Shown here in pieces: positions 1-7,289 of a stretch of DNA of 25,379 bases. Where the stretch lies: the NCBI GenBank assembly GCA_017397695.1, contig JAFQIF010000036.1, positions 1 through 25,379 of the forward strand, written 5' to 3'. The translations under genes were made by a program, and so were the position numbers. The first letter of the stretch is position 1. Every line of letters begins with the position of its first letter. The notes below the pieces were generated by a model. That model saw only the letters and a list, made by a program, of their open reading frames with translations, had not been told where the DNA came from and made no database searches. This DNA comes from Clostridia bacterium. Lineage in GTDB: Bacteria; Bacillota_A; Clostridia; Christensenellales; Aristaeellaceae.

Positions 1-286
1 GTCTGAGAAATTCTTTCAATCTGTGCCGGAATCGTAATTGTCGCCTTCGGCGCCCGGGAAACTCGCATAGTCGCGGCATACTGCCGCTCCTTGCGATTTC
101 CGACGCTCCGCCTGCCTGTTTCGCCCACTGGGCGCGGCAGGCTTCGGTCCTCTCCGATTCTTGCTTTTTTCTTCGATTGGGTTACGTTGGGGATTTCATC
201 CCCAAGCCCCTGACAAGGGATTTCATCCCTTGACCCTTCTTCGCTTCGCGGCGGTTTCAAGACTCCTTAATTAACTTTCTATCCCT
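1..286 (-). repeat. Dispersed structured repeat, left copy (single arm, enlarged)
   Basis: This arm is shared with copies at 11963-12130 and, inverted, at 25180-25345. It starts immediately after the rraA-like stop codon and runs away from that gene to the window edge. Two adjacent hairpins lie at 187-205 (TTGGGGATTTCATCCCCAA) and 214-232 (CAAGGGATTTCATCCCTTG). Bases 1-45 match the reverse complement of about 25301-25345 with one mismatch. This copy carries roughly 95 extra bases (about 50-149) that the other copies lack, and these contain hairpins of their own. No protein gene is credible here. The family is unknown to me; a structured 3' element or a small non-autonomous mobile repeat are both possible. 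Confidence 0.85.
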
Positions 287-985
287 TTATTTCCCCAAAA
301 CATTCTTTACCCATGCGGGCGTGAGATCCGGCATAGATTCTCCTGTCTCTTTTGCGTACATATATCGTTCAATCTCGCGCGCTCTGGAGGCTTCATGATC
401 CCTGCGCTTTTGCGCGCCGTCCAGAACGGCTTCAATTTTTCCCCTCGGAATCACGCACACGCCATCGCAGTCGCCCATCACCAGATCACCAGGACAGACT
501 GTTACGCCGCCCAGATCAATGGACTCGTTGATTTCGCCATCCTGTGTTTTTGTCGGCGCAAGCGGAGAAAGACCGCGCGCATATACCGGAAAGCCCAGTT
601 CCATGATGCCGTCCCAGTCACGTACGCGCCCGTCGATCACCACGCCCGAAAAGCCCAGCGCCTTGCATGCGCCCAGCATCAGATCGCCCATGTAGGCGCA
701 GCCGTCGTGACCGCGTCCGTTAATCATCAGCACGAAGCCCGGCTTCTGCGCGCCGTAAATCGCCAGATGGATTGGCCTGTTGTCGCCCGGCTGCGTGCGC
801 ACCGTCAGCGCCGTGCCGGCCATCTTCTGCGTCCTGTCCAGCGGCAGGATCCATGGAGGCAGGCAGCCGCCGCCGGGCAGGGAGACGCCGGCGGTTTTTG
901 CCCCGTCCAGCAGCAGCGATACGCTGAGCGAAAGCGCACGCTCAATCACAGAATCGGGAAGCGTGTCCGTATATGGATGCATCAT
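287..985 (-). CDS. RraA/HMG-aldolase family protein
   Basis: The 232-residue product belongs to the RraA / 4-hydroxy-4-methyl-2-oxoglutarate (HMG/CHA) aldolase family. The family signature is clear: GDLM at residues 100-103 followed by DGRVRD at 118-123, which in the class II aldolases gives the substrate-binding Arg and metal-coordinating Asp. Family members are soluble trimers or hexamers that cleave oxo-acids with a divalent metal; some relatives instead inhibit RNase E or decarboxylate oxaloacetate, so the exact substrate is open. Length fits the family. A GAGGAT ribosome site precedes ATGATG, and a good minus-strand promoter lies at 1015-1043. The gene stands alone, diverging from the ArsR-type gene with which it shares a 199-base intergenic region. 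Its stop codon directly abuts the dispersed repeat. Confidence 0.85.
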   Translation of the reverse strand: MMHPYTDTLPDSVIERALSLSVSLLLDGAKTAGVSLPGGGCLPPWILPLDRTQKMAGTALTVRTQPGDNRPIHLAIYGAQKPGFVLMINGRGHDGCAYMGDLMLGACKALGFSGVVIDGRVRDWDGIMELGFPVYARGLSPLAPTKTQDGEINESIDLGGVTVCPGDLVMGDCDGVCVIPRGKIEAVLDGAQKRRDHEASRAREIERYMYAKETGESMPDLTPAWVKNVLGK

Positions 986-1014
986 AGAAGTATCCTCACA
1001 ATGTGTTTTTTTGA

Positions 1015-1043
1015 ATTATACAGTCTGAAAAGGGGTTTCGCAA
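1015..1043 (-). promoter_or_regulatory. Promoter of the rraA-like gene
   Basis: On the minus strand TTGCGA (1038-1043) is followed after 17 bases by a perfect TATAAT (1015-1020). The leader to the ATG at 985 would be about 25 bases. The gene has no other upstream neighbour on its strand. Confidence 0.65.
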
Positions 1044-1115
1044 CCAACAGAAAAACATATTTTGTGTGTATATACGATGTATAATACGAAATATGTAAAA
1101 ATTGACACAATTACA

Positions 1116-1144
1116 TTGACAATCGGATGTTTGGTGCGTATAAT
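1116..1144 (+). promoter_or_regulatory. Consensus promoter of the arsR-type gene
   Basis: TTGACA (1116-1121), a 17-base spacer and TATAAT (1139-1144) form a perfect sigma-A promoter. The start codon follows at 1185 with GAGGGGGAT as ribosome site. Confidence 0.85.
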
Positions 1145-1156
1145 ACTTGTATCATA
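1139..1156. promoter_or_regulatory. Candidate operator overlapping the arsR-type -10 box
   Basis: TATAATACTTGTATCATA is an imperfect 18-base palindrome (TAT-ATAC and GTAT-ATA arms) lying on the -10 box. ArsR-family repressors typically bind such imperfect palindromes over their own promoters, so autoregulation is the simplest reading. A second GTATAATAC occurs at 1079-1087, and TGTATCATA recurs inverted at 4768-4776. The assignment is inferred from position and symmetry only. Confidence 0.4.
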
Positions 1157-1184
1157 ATGGATTTCAAGCATAGAGGGGGATAAC

Positions 1185-1466
1185 ATGGCGCTGTCCAATC
1201 AAATGAAAGCCCGCATTTTCAAGGCGCTGGGTGATGAAAACCGCCTGACGATTCTGGAATTGCTTCACCAGGGCGAGCGCTGTGCCTGCAGGATGCAGGA
1301 AGCGCTGGCGATCAGCCAGCCGACGCTTTCCCATCACATGCGCATCCTGCTGGACGCCGGTCTGGTGTGTGCGCGCAAAGACGGCAAGTGGATTTATTAC
1401 TCGCTCAATGAAGCGGGCGCTGCGCAGGCGAAGGAGCTTCTGTGCGCTGTGCTGCATATGGATTGA
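1185..1466 (+). CDS. ArsR/SmtB-family transcriptional regulator
   Basis: This 93-residue winged-helix repressor has the ArsR layout: an N-terminal helix, then KALGDENRLTILELL at 13-27, a recognition helix around residues 44-56 (SQPTLSHHMRILLDAG), and a wing with KDGKWIYYSLN at 65-75. Residues 33-35 are C-A-C, in the position of the CxC metalloid site of classical ArsR (ELCVCDL), and Cys62 is a possible third ligand. An As(III), Sb(III) or other thiophilic-metal sensor is therefore plausible. No arsenic resistance gene is nearby. The gene is monocistronic: consensus promoter before it, perfect terminator 11 bases after its stop. The target may be itself, the divergent aldolase gene, or the alcohol dehydrogenase operon that shares an operator-like 9-mer. 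Confidence 0.92.
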   Translation: MALSNQMKARIFKALGDENRLTILELLHQGERCACRMQEALAISQPTLSHHMRILLDAGLVCARKDGKWIYYSLNEAGAAQAKELLCAVLHMD

Positions 1467-1476
1467 TCGGATCAAG

Positions 1477-1507
1477 AAAAGCGCAGGCTTTATGCCTGCG
1501 CTTTTGT
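1477..1507. terminator. Bidirectional intrinsic terminator
   Basis: A perfect 12-bp stem (AAAAGCGCAGGC at 1477-1488, GCCTGCGCTTTT at 1494-1505) with a TTTAT loop serves the arsR-type gene and, from the other strand, the membrane-protein gene. The stop codon of the minus-strand gene (1490-1492) lies in the loop, so one stem arm also encodes that protein's last residues. Confidence 0.9.
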
Positions 1508-2770
1508 TTTTTCCCTCAGCACACAGGAGATGAACGCAAAGAATGCAAATACCGCAACCGTTATGCCGCGATAGGTGAAATAGGTGTGGTCCCAGGAATG
1601 ATTGGCCATCACCAGAATCCACAAGCATACCGCTGCGCCGGGCAGCAGGATATTCAGCGCGCGCAGATCCAGCGCCAGGCTGCGCTTTTTTGCCAGCGCG
1701 TGTGCGGCAGGCACAAGCGTTGCAAGCGCACAGACTGCGATGAGCAGCAGATAGCTCTTCTTGGCGGTGATCACATCCAAATTTTCCAGCAGCACGGCGA
1801 AGCGGGAAATTTCGCCGCCGTTATCGGAAGCGCGCAGTGTCACCTGGCCCAAAACAGTCCTGAGCGTATCCGGGCCGAAGACCAGCGCATTGAACAGCCA
1901 CTTGAGCACCCACATGCCGCCGTAGCCCAGTACCCATGCGCAGCCGCACAAGGCCGTCAGCAGGAAGAGAGACGAGCCGCTCTCGCCGCGGCGCATGCGC
2001 AGCGCCAGCAGCAGGATGAGCGGGAAGCCCAGTGAAACCATGGGGAAGGTGAGCAGGTCGAAATAATTGGTCAAAAGGCCCACGAGCGCAAAGAATGCGG
2101 GCAGCGTCACGGCGCGCCCGATGCGAACATCGGCGAGCAGGATTGCCGCGCATGCGCTCAGCATCAGCATGCTCACCGGCATATACTGCAGGCAGACGCT
2201 GACGGAGAAGGGCATCAGCAGAAAATACGAAAGGAAAAAACCGGGAATAAGGCGTCCAAGGCCGCGCCTGCCCATCAGATGCAGCACGAAGATAAACAGC
2301 GCCAGCTGCGCAAAGTAAAGCACCATCTGCAGATTGGCCGTATCCAGAATGCACAGCAGCAGGCGCAGCGGCAGTGTATAGCCGTGCCAGTAGCGATAGT
2401 AGCTCATGCCGCTGCCTGTAGGCGAAAGCTCGCCGAATTCGTAATTGCAGAAGGCTTCCCAATCGGTTTGTCCATCCTGTGCGGGCATATCCACACGCAG
2501 GCCGCCGAACGCCTTTTCCAACAGGCTTTCCGGGCCGACGTAGCCTGCCGTCTTGAGGATCAGCACGCCGGTAAAATTATCCAGCTGCGCGCTCAGAAAG
2601 CCGCCAACCGTCTGCGGCTGGCTCTGCTGCTCGCCCAGCATCAGGCAGCCCTGCCAGGTATTGGCGCGCATGGCGGGCGTATCGATGGTAAAGGCAAGAA
2701 TATTGGCCCCGGCGCACAGCAGCACGGCTGCAAGCAGCATGGCAAAGCCGCGAAGTACGCGTTGTTTCAT
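1490..2770 (-). CDS. Multi-pass membrane protein of unknown function
   Basis: The 426-residue product has an N-terminal hydrophobic helix (about 7-28), then a roughly 100-residue extracytoplasmic stretch, then about eight further hydrophobic segments to the C-terminus. The first outside loop contains WEAFCNYEF and YYRYWHGYTLPLRLLL; near the end comes ANHSWDHTYFTYRGI. The topology, a large loop after TM1 followed by many helices, recalls GT-C-type membrane glycosyltransferases and other cell-envelope proteins, but I see no diagnostic DxD/ExD motif and assign no function. It is the third gene of the alcohol dehydrogenase/flavin reductase operon: its ATG overlaps the flavin reductase stop by one base (TGATG), implying translational coupling. 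The C-terminal residues KAQA are encoded by a terminator arm. Confidence 0.8.
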   Translation of the reverse strand: MKQRVLRGFAMLLAAVLLCAGANILAFTIDTPAMRANTWQGCLMLGEQQSQPQTVGGFLSAQLDNFTGVLILKTAGYVGPESLLEKAFGGLRVDMPAQDGQTDWEAFCNYEFGELSPTGSGMSYYRYWHGYTLPLRLLLCILDTANLQMVLYFAQLALFIFVLHLMGRRGLGRLIPGFFLSYFLLMPFSVSVCLQYMPVSMLMLSACAAILLADVRIGRAVTLPAFFALVGLLTNYFDLLTFPMVSLGFPLILLLALRMRRGESGSSLFLLTALCGCAWVLGYGGMWVLKWLFNALVFGPDTLRTVLGQVTLRASDNGGEISRFAVLLENLDVITAKKSYLLLIAVCALATLVPAAHALAKKRSLALDLRALNILLPGAAVCLWILVMANHSWDHTYFTYRGITVAVFAFFAFISCVLREKTKAQA

Positions 2771-3438
2771 CAGCGCTTGCCTCCCTTTTTGGAAGCTGTC
2801 TGCTTTTCGCCGGGCTTTCTGGCGGATGCGCTCTTGCCCAGGCGGCGCTCCAATACTTCGGGCCGGGCAACGCTGTAGCCGAAGAAACCCTCCGGGCGCG
2901 GGCGGATCGGGTGATACTCGCCATGCGCATAGGCGATCAGGTCGGCGCGATCCAGATGGAGGCTGCCATCCTCGTCAAAGAGGCGATCGGATACGTATAC
3001 CTGCTCCACAGCGCACAGGAACACATCGTGCGAGCCCAGCGGGATGCGCTGCTTGACCCGGCAGCACAGGAACGCGGGCGCCTGCTCGACGGCGGGCGCA
3101 GGGAAGTCCTCAATGTCCAGCTTTGTCAGGCCGGTCTCTTTGAATTTATCGACGTCGCGGCCGCTCTTCACGCCGCAATAATCGGTCGCCTTGCACAGGT
3201 CGCGTCCGATGAGATTCAGGCAGAACGCGCCGGACTGCACAATCTGGCTGTAGGAATGGCGCTCCGGGCGGATAGAGACGGAGATCATCGGCGGATCGGA
3301 ATTGATCACGCCGGCCCAGGCGATGGTGATCAGGTTGTCGCGCTCAAAGCCGGGCTCGGTGCCCCGGCAGGAGAGCATCACCGCCGGGATGGGCGAGAGG
3401 AACGTCGTCGGCCCGATGGCGCGGAAATTACTTGGCAA
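2770..3438 (-). CDS. Flavin reductase-like FMN-binding split-barrel protein
   Basis: The 222-residue protein matches the flavoredoxin / flavin reductase-like family: LSPIPAVMLSCRG near the N-terminus, then NLITIAWAGVINSDPPMISVSIRPERHSYSQI, the FMN-binding split-barrel core, and NLIGRDLCKATDYCG. Such proteins bind FMN and pass electrons from NAD(P)H or ferredoxin; the acceptor here is unknown. The start is TTG at 3436-3438. It is chosen because GAGGAGGA sits six bases upstream and no good ATG lies before the conserved core. The last 25 residues are Lys/Arg-rich and probably disordered, extending past the usual domain. It lies 73 bases after the alcohol dehydrogenase, with a GC-rich hairpin but no T-tract between them, so the two are probably co-transcribed. 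Confidence 0.88.
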   Translation of the reverse strand: MPSNFRAIGPTTFLSPIPAVMLSCRGTEPGFERDNLITIAWAGVINSDPPMISVSIRPERHSYSQIVQSGAFCLNLIGRDLCKATDYCGVKSGRDVDKFKETGLTKLDIEDFPAPAVEQAPAFLCCRVKQRIPLGSHDVFLCAVEQVYVSDRLFDEDGSLHLDRADLIAYAHGEYHPIRPRPEGFFGYSVARPEVLERRLGKSASARKPGEKQTASKKGGKR

Positions 3439-3511
3439 GAAAATTCCTCCTCAAACCATGCAAGAGGGCGGAGCAGAGCCCCGCCCCCTATATGGTTTTG
3501 CAAATAAAGCG

Positions 3512-4681
3512 TTACTTTTCGCAGGTCAGACGCAGAATCTCCTCGATCTGCGGCGGCAGGAACTCAACAAAGTGGCCGGTCTTGCCGTTGACGACATTGG
3601 CTGCCAGCGCCGGGATATCCTCGGCCTTGCCGCCGGCCTGCTCCAGCGTGGCAGGCATGCCCATGGAGACGAAGAACGCCTGCATATTGGCAATGCCCTC
3701 GAGCGCGATCTGCTCGTCGGTCTTGCCTGCGGGATCAACATCCCACACGCGGGTGGCGAACTGCACAAAGCGCTTCACGTCGTGGGTGTACACGGTCTTC
3801 ATCCATGCAGGGAAGACGACGGCCAGGCTCGCGCCGTGCGCCGTGTCGTACTTGGCGGAGATTTCGTGGCCGATCTGGTGGCTGGCCCAGTCCTGTTCGC
3901 GGCCCACGCCCACGGAATTGTTGTGCGCGAGCATGCCCGCCCACATCAGCGTCGCGTGGGATTCGTAGTCGTGGTCGTCGGCCATGGCGATGGGCGCAGC
4001 TTCCTTGATGGACACGAGCAGCGCTTCGGCGAGGCGGTCGGTGAGGGCCACATCCTTGGTGTTGGTGAAGTAGCGCTCCATGATGTGCGCCATCATATCG
4101 GTCACGCCGCAGGCGAGCTGATAGCGCGGCAGGGTAAACGTCAGTTCCGGATTCATGATCGCAAAGCGCGGACGGTGGAACTCGGTGCCAAGGCCGCGCT
4201 TGAGGTTGGTTTCCACCTTGGTGATGACGGAGGAATTGCTGCCCTCGCTGCCTGCAGCAGGGATGGTGAGCACGCAGCCGTGAGGCAGCGCCTTTGTCAC
4301 CTTCGCCTTGCCGCAGTAGAAATCCCAGAAATCACCGTCGTAGAGCGCGCCATCGGCGATGGCCTTCGCCGTATCGATGGCGGAGCCGCCGCCCACCGGC
4401 AGCACGAAGTCGATGCCGTTTTCCTTGCAGATGCGGATACCCTCGTACACCAGATCGCTGCGCGGATTGGGCTTCACGCCGCCCAGCTCCATATGCGCAA
4501 GACCGCTGGCGTCCAGAGAGGAAAGAACGGCGCTCAGCAGACCGCTGCGCACAACGCTGCCGCCGCCATAGACGACCAGCACGCGGCTGCCGCCAAATTC
4601 CTTGACAAGTTCGCCGGCTTTATGCTGCATATCGCGGCCGAAGACAAACTTGGTCGGGGAACAGAATTCAAAATTCAGCAT
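3512..4681 (-). CDS. Iron-containing alcohol dehydrogenase, BdhA/YqhD-like
   Basis: This 389-residue group III dehydrogenase probably interconverts aldehydes and alcohols during fermentation using NAD(P)H. The nucleotide-binding motif GGGSAIDTAK is at 97-106. The four expected metal ligands are D195 and H199 (CGVTDMMAHIMERY), H268 (SHQIGHEIS) and H282 (TAHGASL), with the 14-residue spacing known for Fe-ADHs. Length and the DWASHQIGHEISAKYDTAHGASL block fit the BdhA/YqhD branch better than FucO. CAGGAGGG is a strong ribosome site eight bases before the ATG. It is the first gene of a three-gene operon with the flavin reductase and a membrane protein. Substrate and cofactor preference cannot be read from the sequence. 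Confidence 0.93.
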   Translation of the reverse strand: MLNFEFCSPTKFVFGRDMQHKAGELVKEFGGSRVLVVYGGGSVVRSGLLSAVLSSLDASGLAHMELGGVKPNPRSDLVYEGIRICKENGIDFVLPVGGGSAIDTAKAIADGALYDGDFWDFYCGKAKVTKALPHGCVLTIPAAGSEGSNSSVITKVETNLKRGLGTEFHRPRFAIMNPELTFTLPRYQLACGVTDMMAHIMERYFTNTKDVALTDRLAEALLVSIKEAAPIAMADDHDYESHATLMWAGMLAHNNSVGVGREQDWASHQIGHEISAKYDTAHGASLAVVFPAWMKTVYTHDVKRFVQFATRVWDVDPAGKTDEQIALEGIANMQAFFVSMGMPATLEQAGGKAEDIPALAANVVNGKTGHFVEFLPPQIEEILRLTCEK

Positions 4682-4761
4682 GATGATTGCCCTCCTGAAA
4701 TCGGGGTGTCAAGCCGGACGGCGCACAATGCACAGCCGTCACAGCATAGAATAGAATGGTC

Positions 4762-4797
4762 TGTATCTATGATACATGGGAGAAAGAGCAAAATCAA
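4762..4797 (-). promoter_or_regulatory. Candidate promoter and operator of the alcohol dehydrogenase operon
   Basis: On the minus strand TTGATT (4792-4797), 17 bases, TATCAT (4769-4774) form a moderate promoter with a leader of about 80 bases. TGTATCTATGATACA (4762-4776), a perfect 6-bp inverted repeat, covers the -10 box. Its half TATGATACA is the reverse complement of TGTATCATA in the arsR-type promoter. This is a candidate only. Confidence 0.4.
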
Positions 4798-4874
4798 TAA
4801 AAATTTGGAGGGATGGGAAGAAACACAAACAGATATTCGTCATGTAATCAGAAAGAACATGCGCCGCTGATTGG

Positions 4875-4903
4875 TTGCATAATCGGGGAAAACATGCTAA
4901 GAT
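4875..4903 (+). promoter_or_regulatory. Candidate promoter of the peptidoglycan-binding protein gene
   Basis: TTGCAT (4875-4880), 17 bases, TAAGAT (4898-4903), followed about 40 bases later by the start codon. Nothing better lies in the 262-base divergent region. Confidence 0.5.
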
Positions 4904-4943
4904 GAAGCAAAGCTTCCGAAGACGCATACGGAGGGACCGTGAA

Positions 4944-7208
4944 ATGAAAAATATGAAGAGGACGTTGGCTGCTGCGCTGTGTTTGGCGATGCTGGGCAGC
5001 TGTATGCCCTTTGGCGCGCTGGCAGAGGCCGTCAATCAGGGAGAAAAGCCGCTTGTCGAGTTGATTGTGCCCGTGGCTGCAGTCGAAAAGAGCGAGCCGC
5101 TCGTAGAAAAAATTGAGCCGAAGGCCGAGAAGGTTGCTCCGGTGCTCGAGAAGATCGAGAAGATCGAACCAGCGGCTGAAAAGATCGAAAAGATTGCTCC
5201 GGTGATCGAGAAGATCGAAAAGATCGAATCGGCGGCCGAAAAGATCGAAAAGATTGCTCCGGTGATCGAGAAGATCGAAAAGATCGAACCGGTGGTCGAA
5301 AAGGTCGAGAAAATCGAACCGGTGACCGAAAAGATCGAACCGGCAGTCGAGAAGACCGAAAAGATTGAGCCCGTAACGCCGCCGTCCGTCGTAGAGCCGG
5401 TAACCCCGCCCGCTGCGCCGCAGGAGACCGTGCCGGTGTACAGCGAGATCGGCGCGTCTGTGGAGACGGATGAAGACTATATCAAGGTGACCATCACCGG
5501 CGGCTCGTCCGAGGCGATGTATGTCTATGTGGGCGATGATGTCCGCACGGATTTGCACAAGGGCGATTCCGCTACGTTCACCGGCCTTGCTGCGGGTGAA
5601 TATGAGATTGAAATCGACTATATGAACGGCACCAATGTCTTTAGGACGACGGTGGAAGTTGAAGGCAAGACCGTGGCAGAGCCTGTAACCCCGCCTGCCG
5701 TGGCAGAGCCTGTAACCCCGCCTGCCGTGGCAGAGCCTGTAACCCCGCCTGCCGTGGCAGAGCCTGTAACCCCGCCTGCCGTGGTAGAGCCTGTAACCCC
5801 GCCTGCCGTGGCGGAGCCCGTGACTCCGCCTCCTGTGGCGGATCCGGTGATTCCGCCCGTCGAGGTGGATCCTGTTGCGCCGCCCGCCGGCGGCGGCGTG
5901 GAGCTGATTACCCCGCCGCCCAGTAGCGGCAATACGCAGGATCCGGTGAAGGCGTTCACCATCCTGCCCGTGGTGACGGGCAGCAGCATCAGCGTCGTCG
6001 TGGATGGCGCAAGCAGCCGCGAGGTGGAGATTGTCGTTCTGGATCAAAACGGCAAGCAGGTTGCCGCCAATGCCATTATCGGCAGCGGTCTGGTGCAGCT
6101 GGGCAGCTTTGCCGCCGGCCCCTATACCGTGCGCGCGCAGTATGTGACCCCGGTACAGGATCAGGACGGCCATTTTGATTACATGACCGTGACCGCCGGC
6201 GCCGTCGTTATCCAGGGTCAGGCGGGCGGCGCCGAGCCGCAGAAGCCGGTGAGCATCGAGGCAAAGGTAGAAACCACCACCGATTCTATCGTTGTGACCG
6301 TGACGAAGGCTGCGAACGCGGAAATGCTCATCTCCGTGTCCGGTCAGCCGGATAAGGGCATCTATACGGGCAGCTCCGTGCGCTATGATGGACTGACCCC
6401 GGGCAAGACCTACGAGATCGAAATCGATTACAAGACTGTGGTAGAGGGAACGACCCCCTTCCGCACCAGTGTAACCCTGCCCAAGGAAAAGTATTATCCC
6501 ACCTTTGAACGCGGCGACCGCGGCGATAAGCTGATCTACGATCTGCAGCAGCGCCTCAAGGATCTGGGTTACTACACCATCAAGGTGGACGGCATTTACG
6601 GCAGCGGCACACAGCGCGCCGTGCGCATGTTTCAGCAGGAAAACGGCCTGAAGGTGACCGGTATAGCCGACAGCGCCACGCAGAACCTGCTGTATTCCTC
6701 TGCCGCCAGGCCGGCGGGCAGCAGCTCTTCCGGCAGCTACAAGACGCTGCAGCGCTCCAGCAAGTACAAGAGCGCCGTGGTGCCGCTGCAGCGCAGGCTC
6801 AAGGCGCTGGGCTACTACACCGGCAATATCGACGGCTACTTTGGCAGCGCGACCTATCGCGCCGTGCGCAATTTCCAGAGCCGCAACGGCCTGAAGGTAA
6901 CCGGCGTAGCCGATCCGTATACCCAGGAGGTGCTCCACTCCTCCTATGCCAAGAAAGCCTCCGGCAGTTCTTCCAGCTCCTCTGCGGGCTATCGCCTGCT
7001 GTACTGGGGATGCAGGGGCGATGCGGTAAGGCGCCTGCAGCAGGCGCTCGTCGATGCGGGCTACAAGAGCATCGTCCGCGCGGTGGACGGCATCTTCGGT
7101 CAGTGGACGTATGACGCTGTGCGCGCCTATCAGAAGGATCACCGCCTGGCCGTGGACGGCATCGCCGGCAAAAATACGCAGAATTCTCTGTACGGCACCA
7201 GCTACTGA
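4944..7208 (+). CDS. Secreted repeat-rich protein with three peptidoglycan-binding domains
   Basis: The 754-residue exported protein has these parts in order: a signal peptide (MKNMKRT, hydrophobic core, cleavage near ALAEA at about 27-29); a Lys/Glu stretch of EKIEKI decapeptides (about 50-145); a beta-sandwich, FN3-like domain (about 165-240); a VAEPVTPPA repeat linker (about 243-306); two more FN3-like units (about 332-425 and 430-515); and three PG_binding_1 domains (about 518-590, 600-672, 683-754), each with the LQxxLxxLGYY...VDGxxGxxTxxAVRxFQ pattern. No catalytic domain is visible, so it is probably a wall-associated structural or adhesive protein. Start choice: ATG 4944 has GGAGGG eight bases upstream and directly begins a signal peptide; an upstream TTG at 4875 has neither. 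A strong terminator follows. Confidence 0.9.
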   Translation: MKNMKRTLAAALCLAMLGSCMPFGALAEAVNQGEKPLVELIVPVAAVEKSEPLVEKIEPKAEKVAPVLEKIEKIEPAAEKIEKIAPVIEKIEKIESAAEKIEKIAPVIEKIEKIEPVVEKVEKIEPVTEKIEPAVEKTEKIEPVTPPSVVEPVTPPAAPQETVPVYSEIGASVETDEDYIKVTITGGSSEAMYVYVGDDVRTDLHKGDSATFTGLAAGEYEIEIDYMNGTNVFRTTVEVEGKTVAEPVTPPAVAEPVTPPAVAEPVTPPAVAEPVTPPAVVEPVTPPAVAEPVTPPPVADPVIPPVEVDPVAPPAGGGVELITPPPSSGNTQDPVKAFTILPVVTGSSISVVVDGASSREVEIVVLDQNGKQVAANAIIGSGLVQLGSFAAGPYTVRAQYVTPVQDQDGHFDYMTVTAGAVVIQGQAGGAEPQKPVSIEAKVETTTDSIVVTVTKAANAEMLISVSGQPDKGIYTGSSVRYDGLTPGKTYEIEIDYKTVVEGTTPFRTSVTLPKEKYYPTFERGDRGDKLIYDLQQRLKDLGYYTIKVDGIYGSGTQRAVRMFQQENGLKVTGIADSATQNLLYSSAARPAGSSSSGSYKTLQRSSKYKSAVVPLQRRLKALGYYTGNIDGYFGSATYRAVRNFQSRNGLKVTGVADPYTQEVLHSSYAKKASGSSSSSSAGYRLLYWGCRGDAVRRLQQALVDAGYKSIVRAVDGIFGQWTYDAVRAYQKDHRLAVDGIAGKNTQNSLYGTSY
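5093..5375 (+). repeat. Lys/Glu decapeptide-coding tandem repeat
   Basis: The DNA repeats in 30-base units encoding EKIEKIxPxx, alternating so that a 60-base unit (EPAA, then APVI) is almost exactly duplicated; later units diverge (EKVEKIEPVT, EKTEKIEPVT). The period keeps frame, so copy-number change would lengthen or shorten the stalk without breaking the protein. Confidence 0.9.
5673..5861 (+). repeat. 27-base minisatellite encoding VAEPVTPPA
   Basis: Seven head-to-tail 27-base units start at 5673, 5700, 5727, 5754, 5781, 5808 and 5835. The first four are identical, the fifth differs at one base, and the last two are degenerate. The near-identity of the first five points to recent expansion or gene conversion. 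Each unit encodes nine residues of a Pro-rich linker. Confidence 0.93.
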
Positions 7209-7215
7209 TTGGCAT

Positions 7216-7245
7216 AGGCTCTCTCGGTTCGGGAGAGCCTTTTTT
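7216..7245 (+). terminator. Intrinsic terminator after the peptidoglycan-binding protein gene
   Basis: AGGCTCTC (7216-7223) pairs with GAGAGCCT (7233-7240) and is followed by a run of T. It lies eight bases after the stop codon. Confidence 0.9.
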
Positions 7246-7289
7246 CAAAAGGGACGCCATGAAAAATGCAATGCGATGAGGGATGATCA

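Noticed and set aside
3439..3511. A terminator between the alcohol dehydrogenase and flavin reductase genes
   Set aside because: A GC-rich hairpin is present, but no T-tract follows on the minus strand, so it is more likely an intercistronic processing or stability element.
3302..4870. A 522-codon plus-strand frame over the alcohol dehydrogenase gene
   Set aside because: It is antisense to a gene with all Fe-ADH motifs and shows no domain of its own.
5673..5861. CRISPR-like direct repeats
   Set aside because: The units are contiguous 27-base repeats without spacers inside an open reading frame.
4848..7142. A long minus-strand open frame opposite the peptidoglycan-binding protein gene
   Set aside because: Its repeats are the antisense of the plus-strand tandem repeats and its composition is His/Arg/Ala-rich; the plus strand has a signal peptide, three known domains and a terminator.
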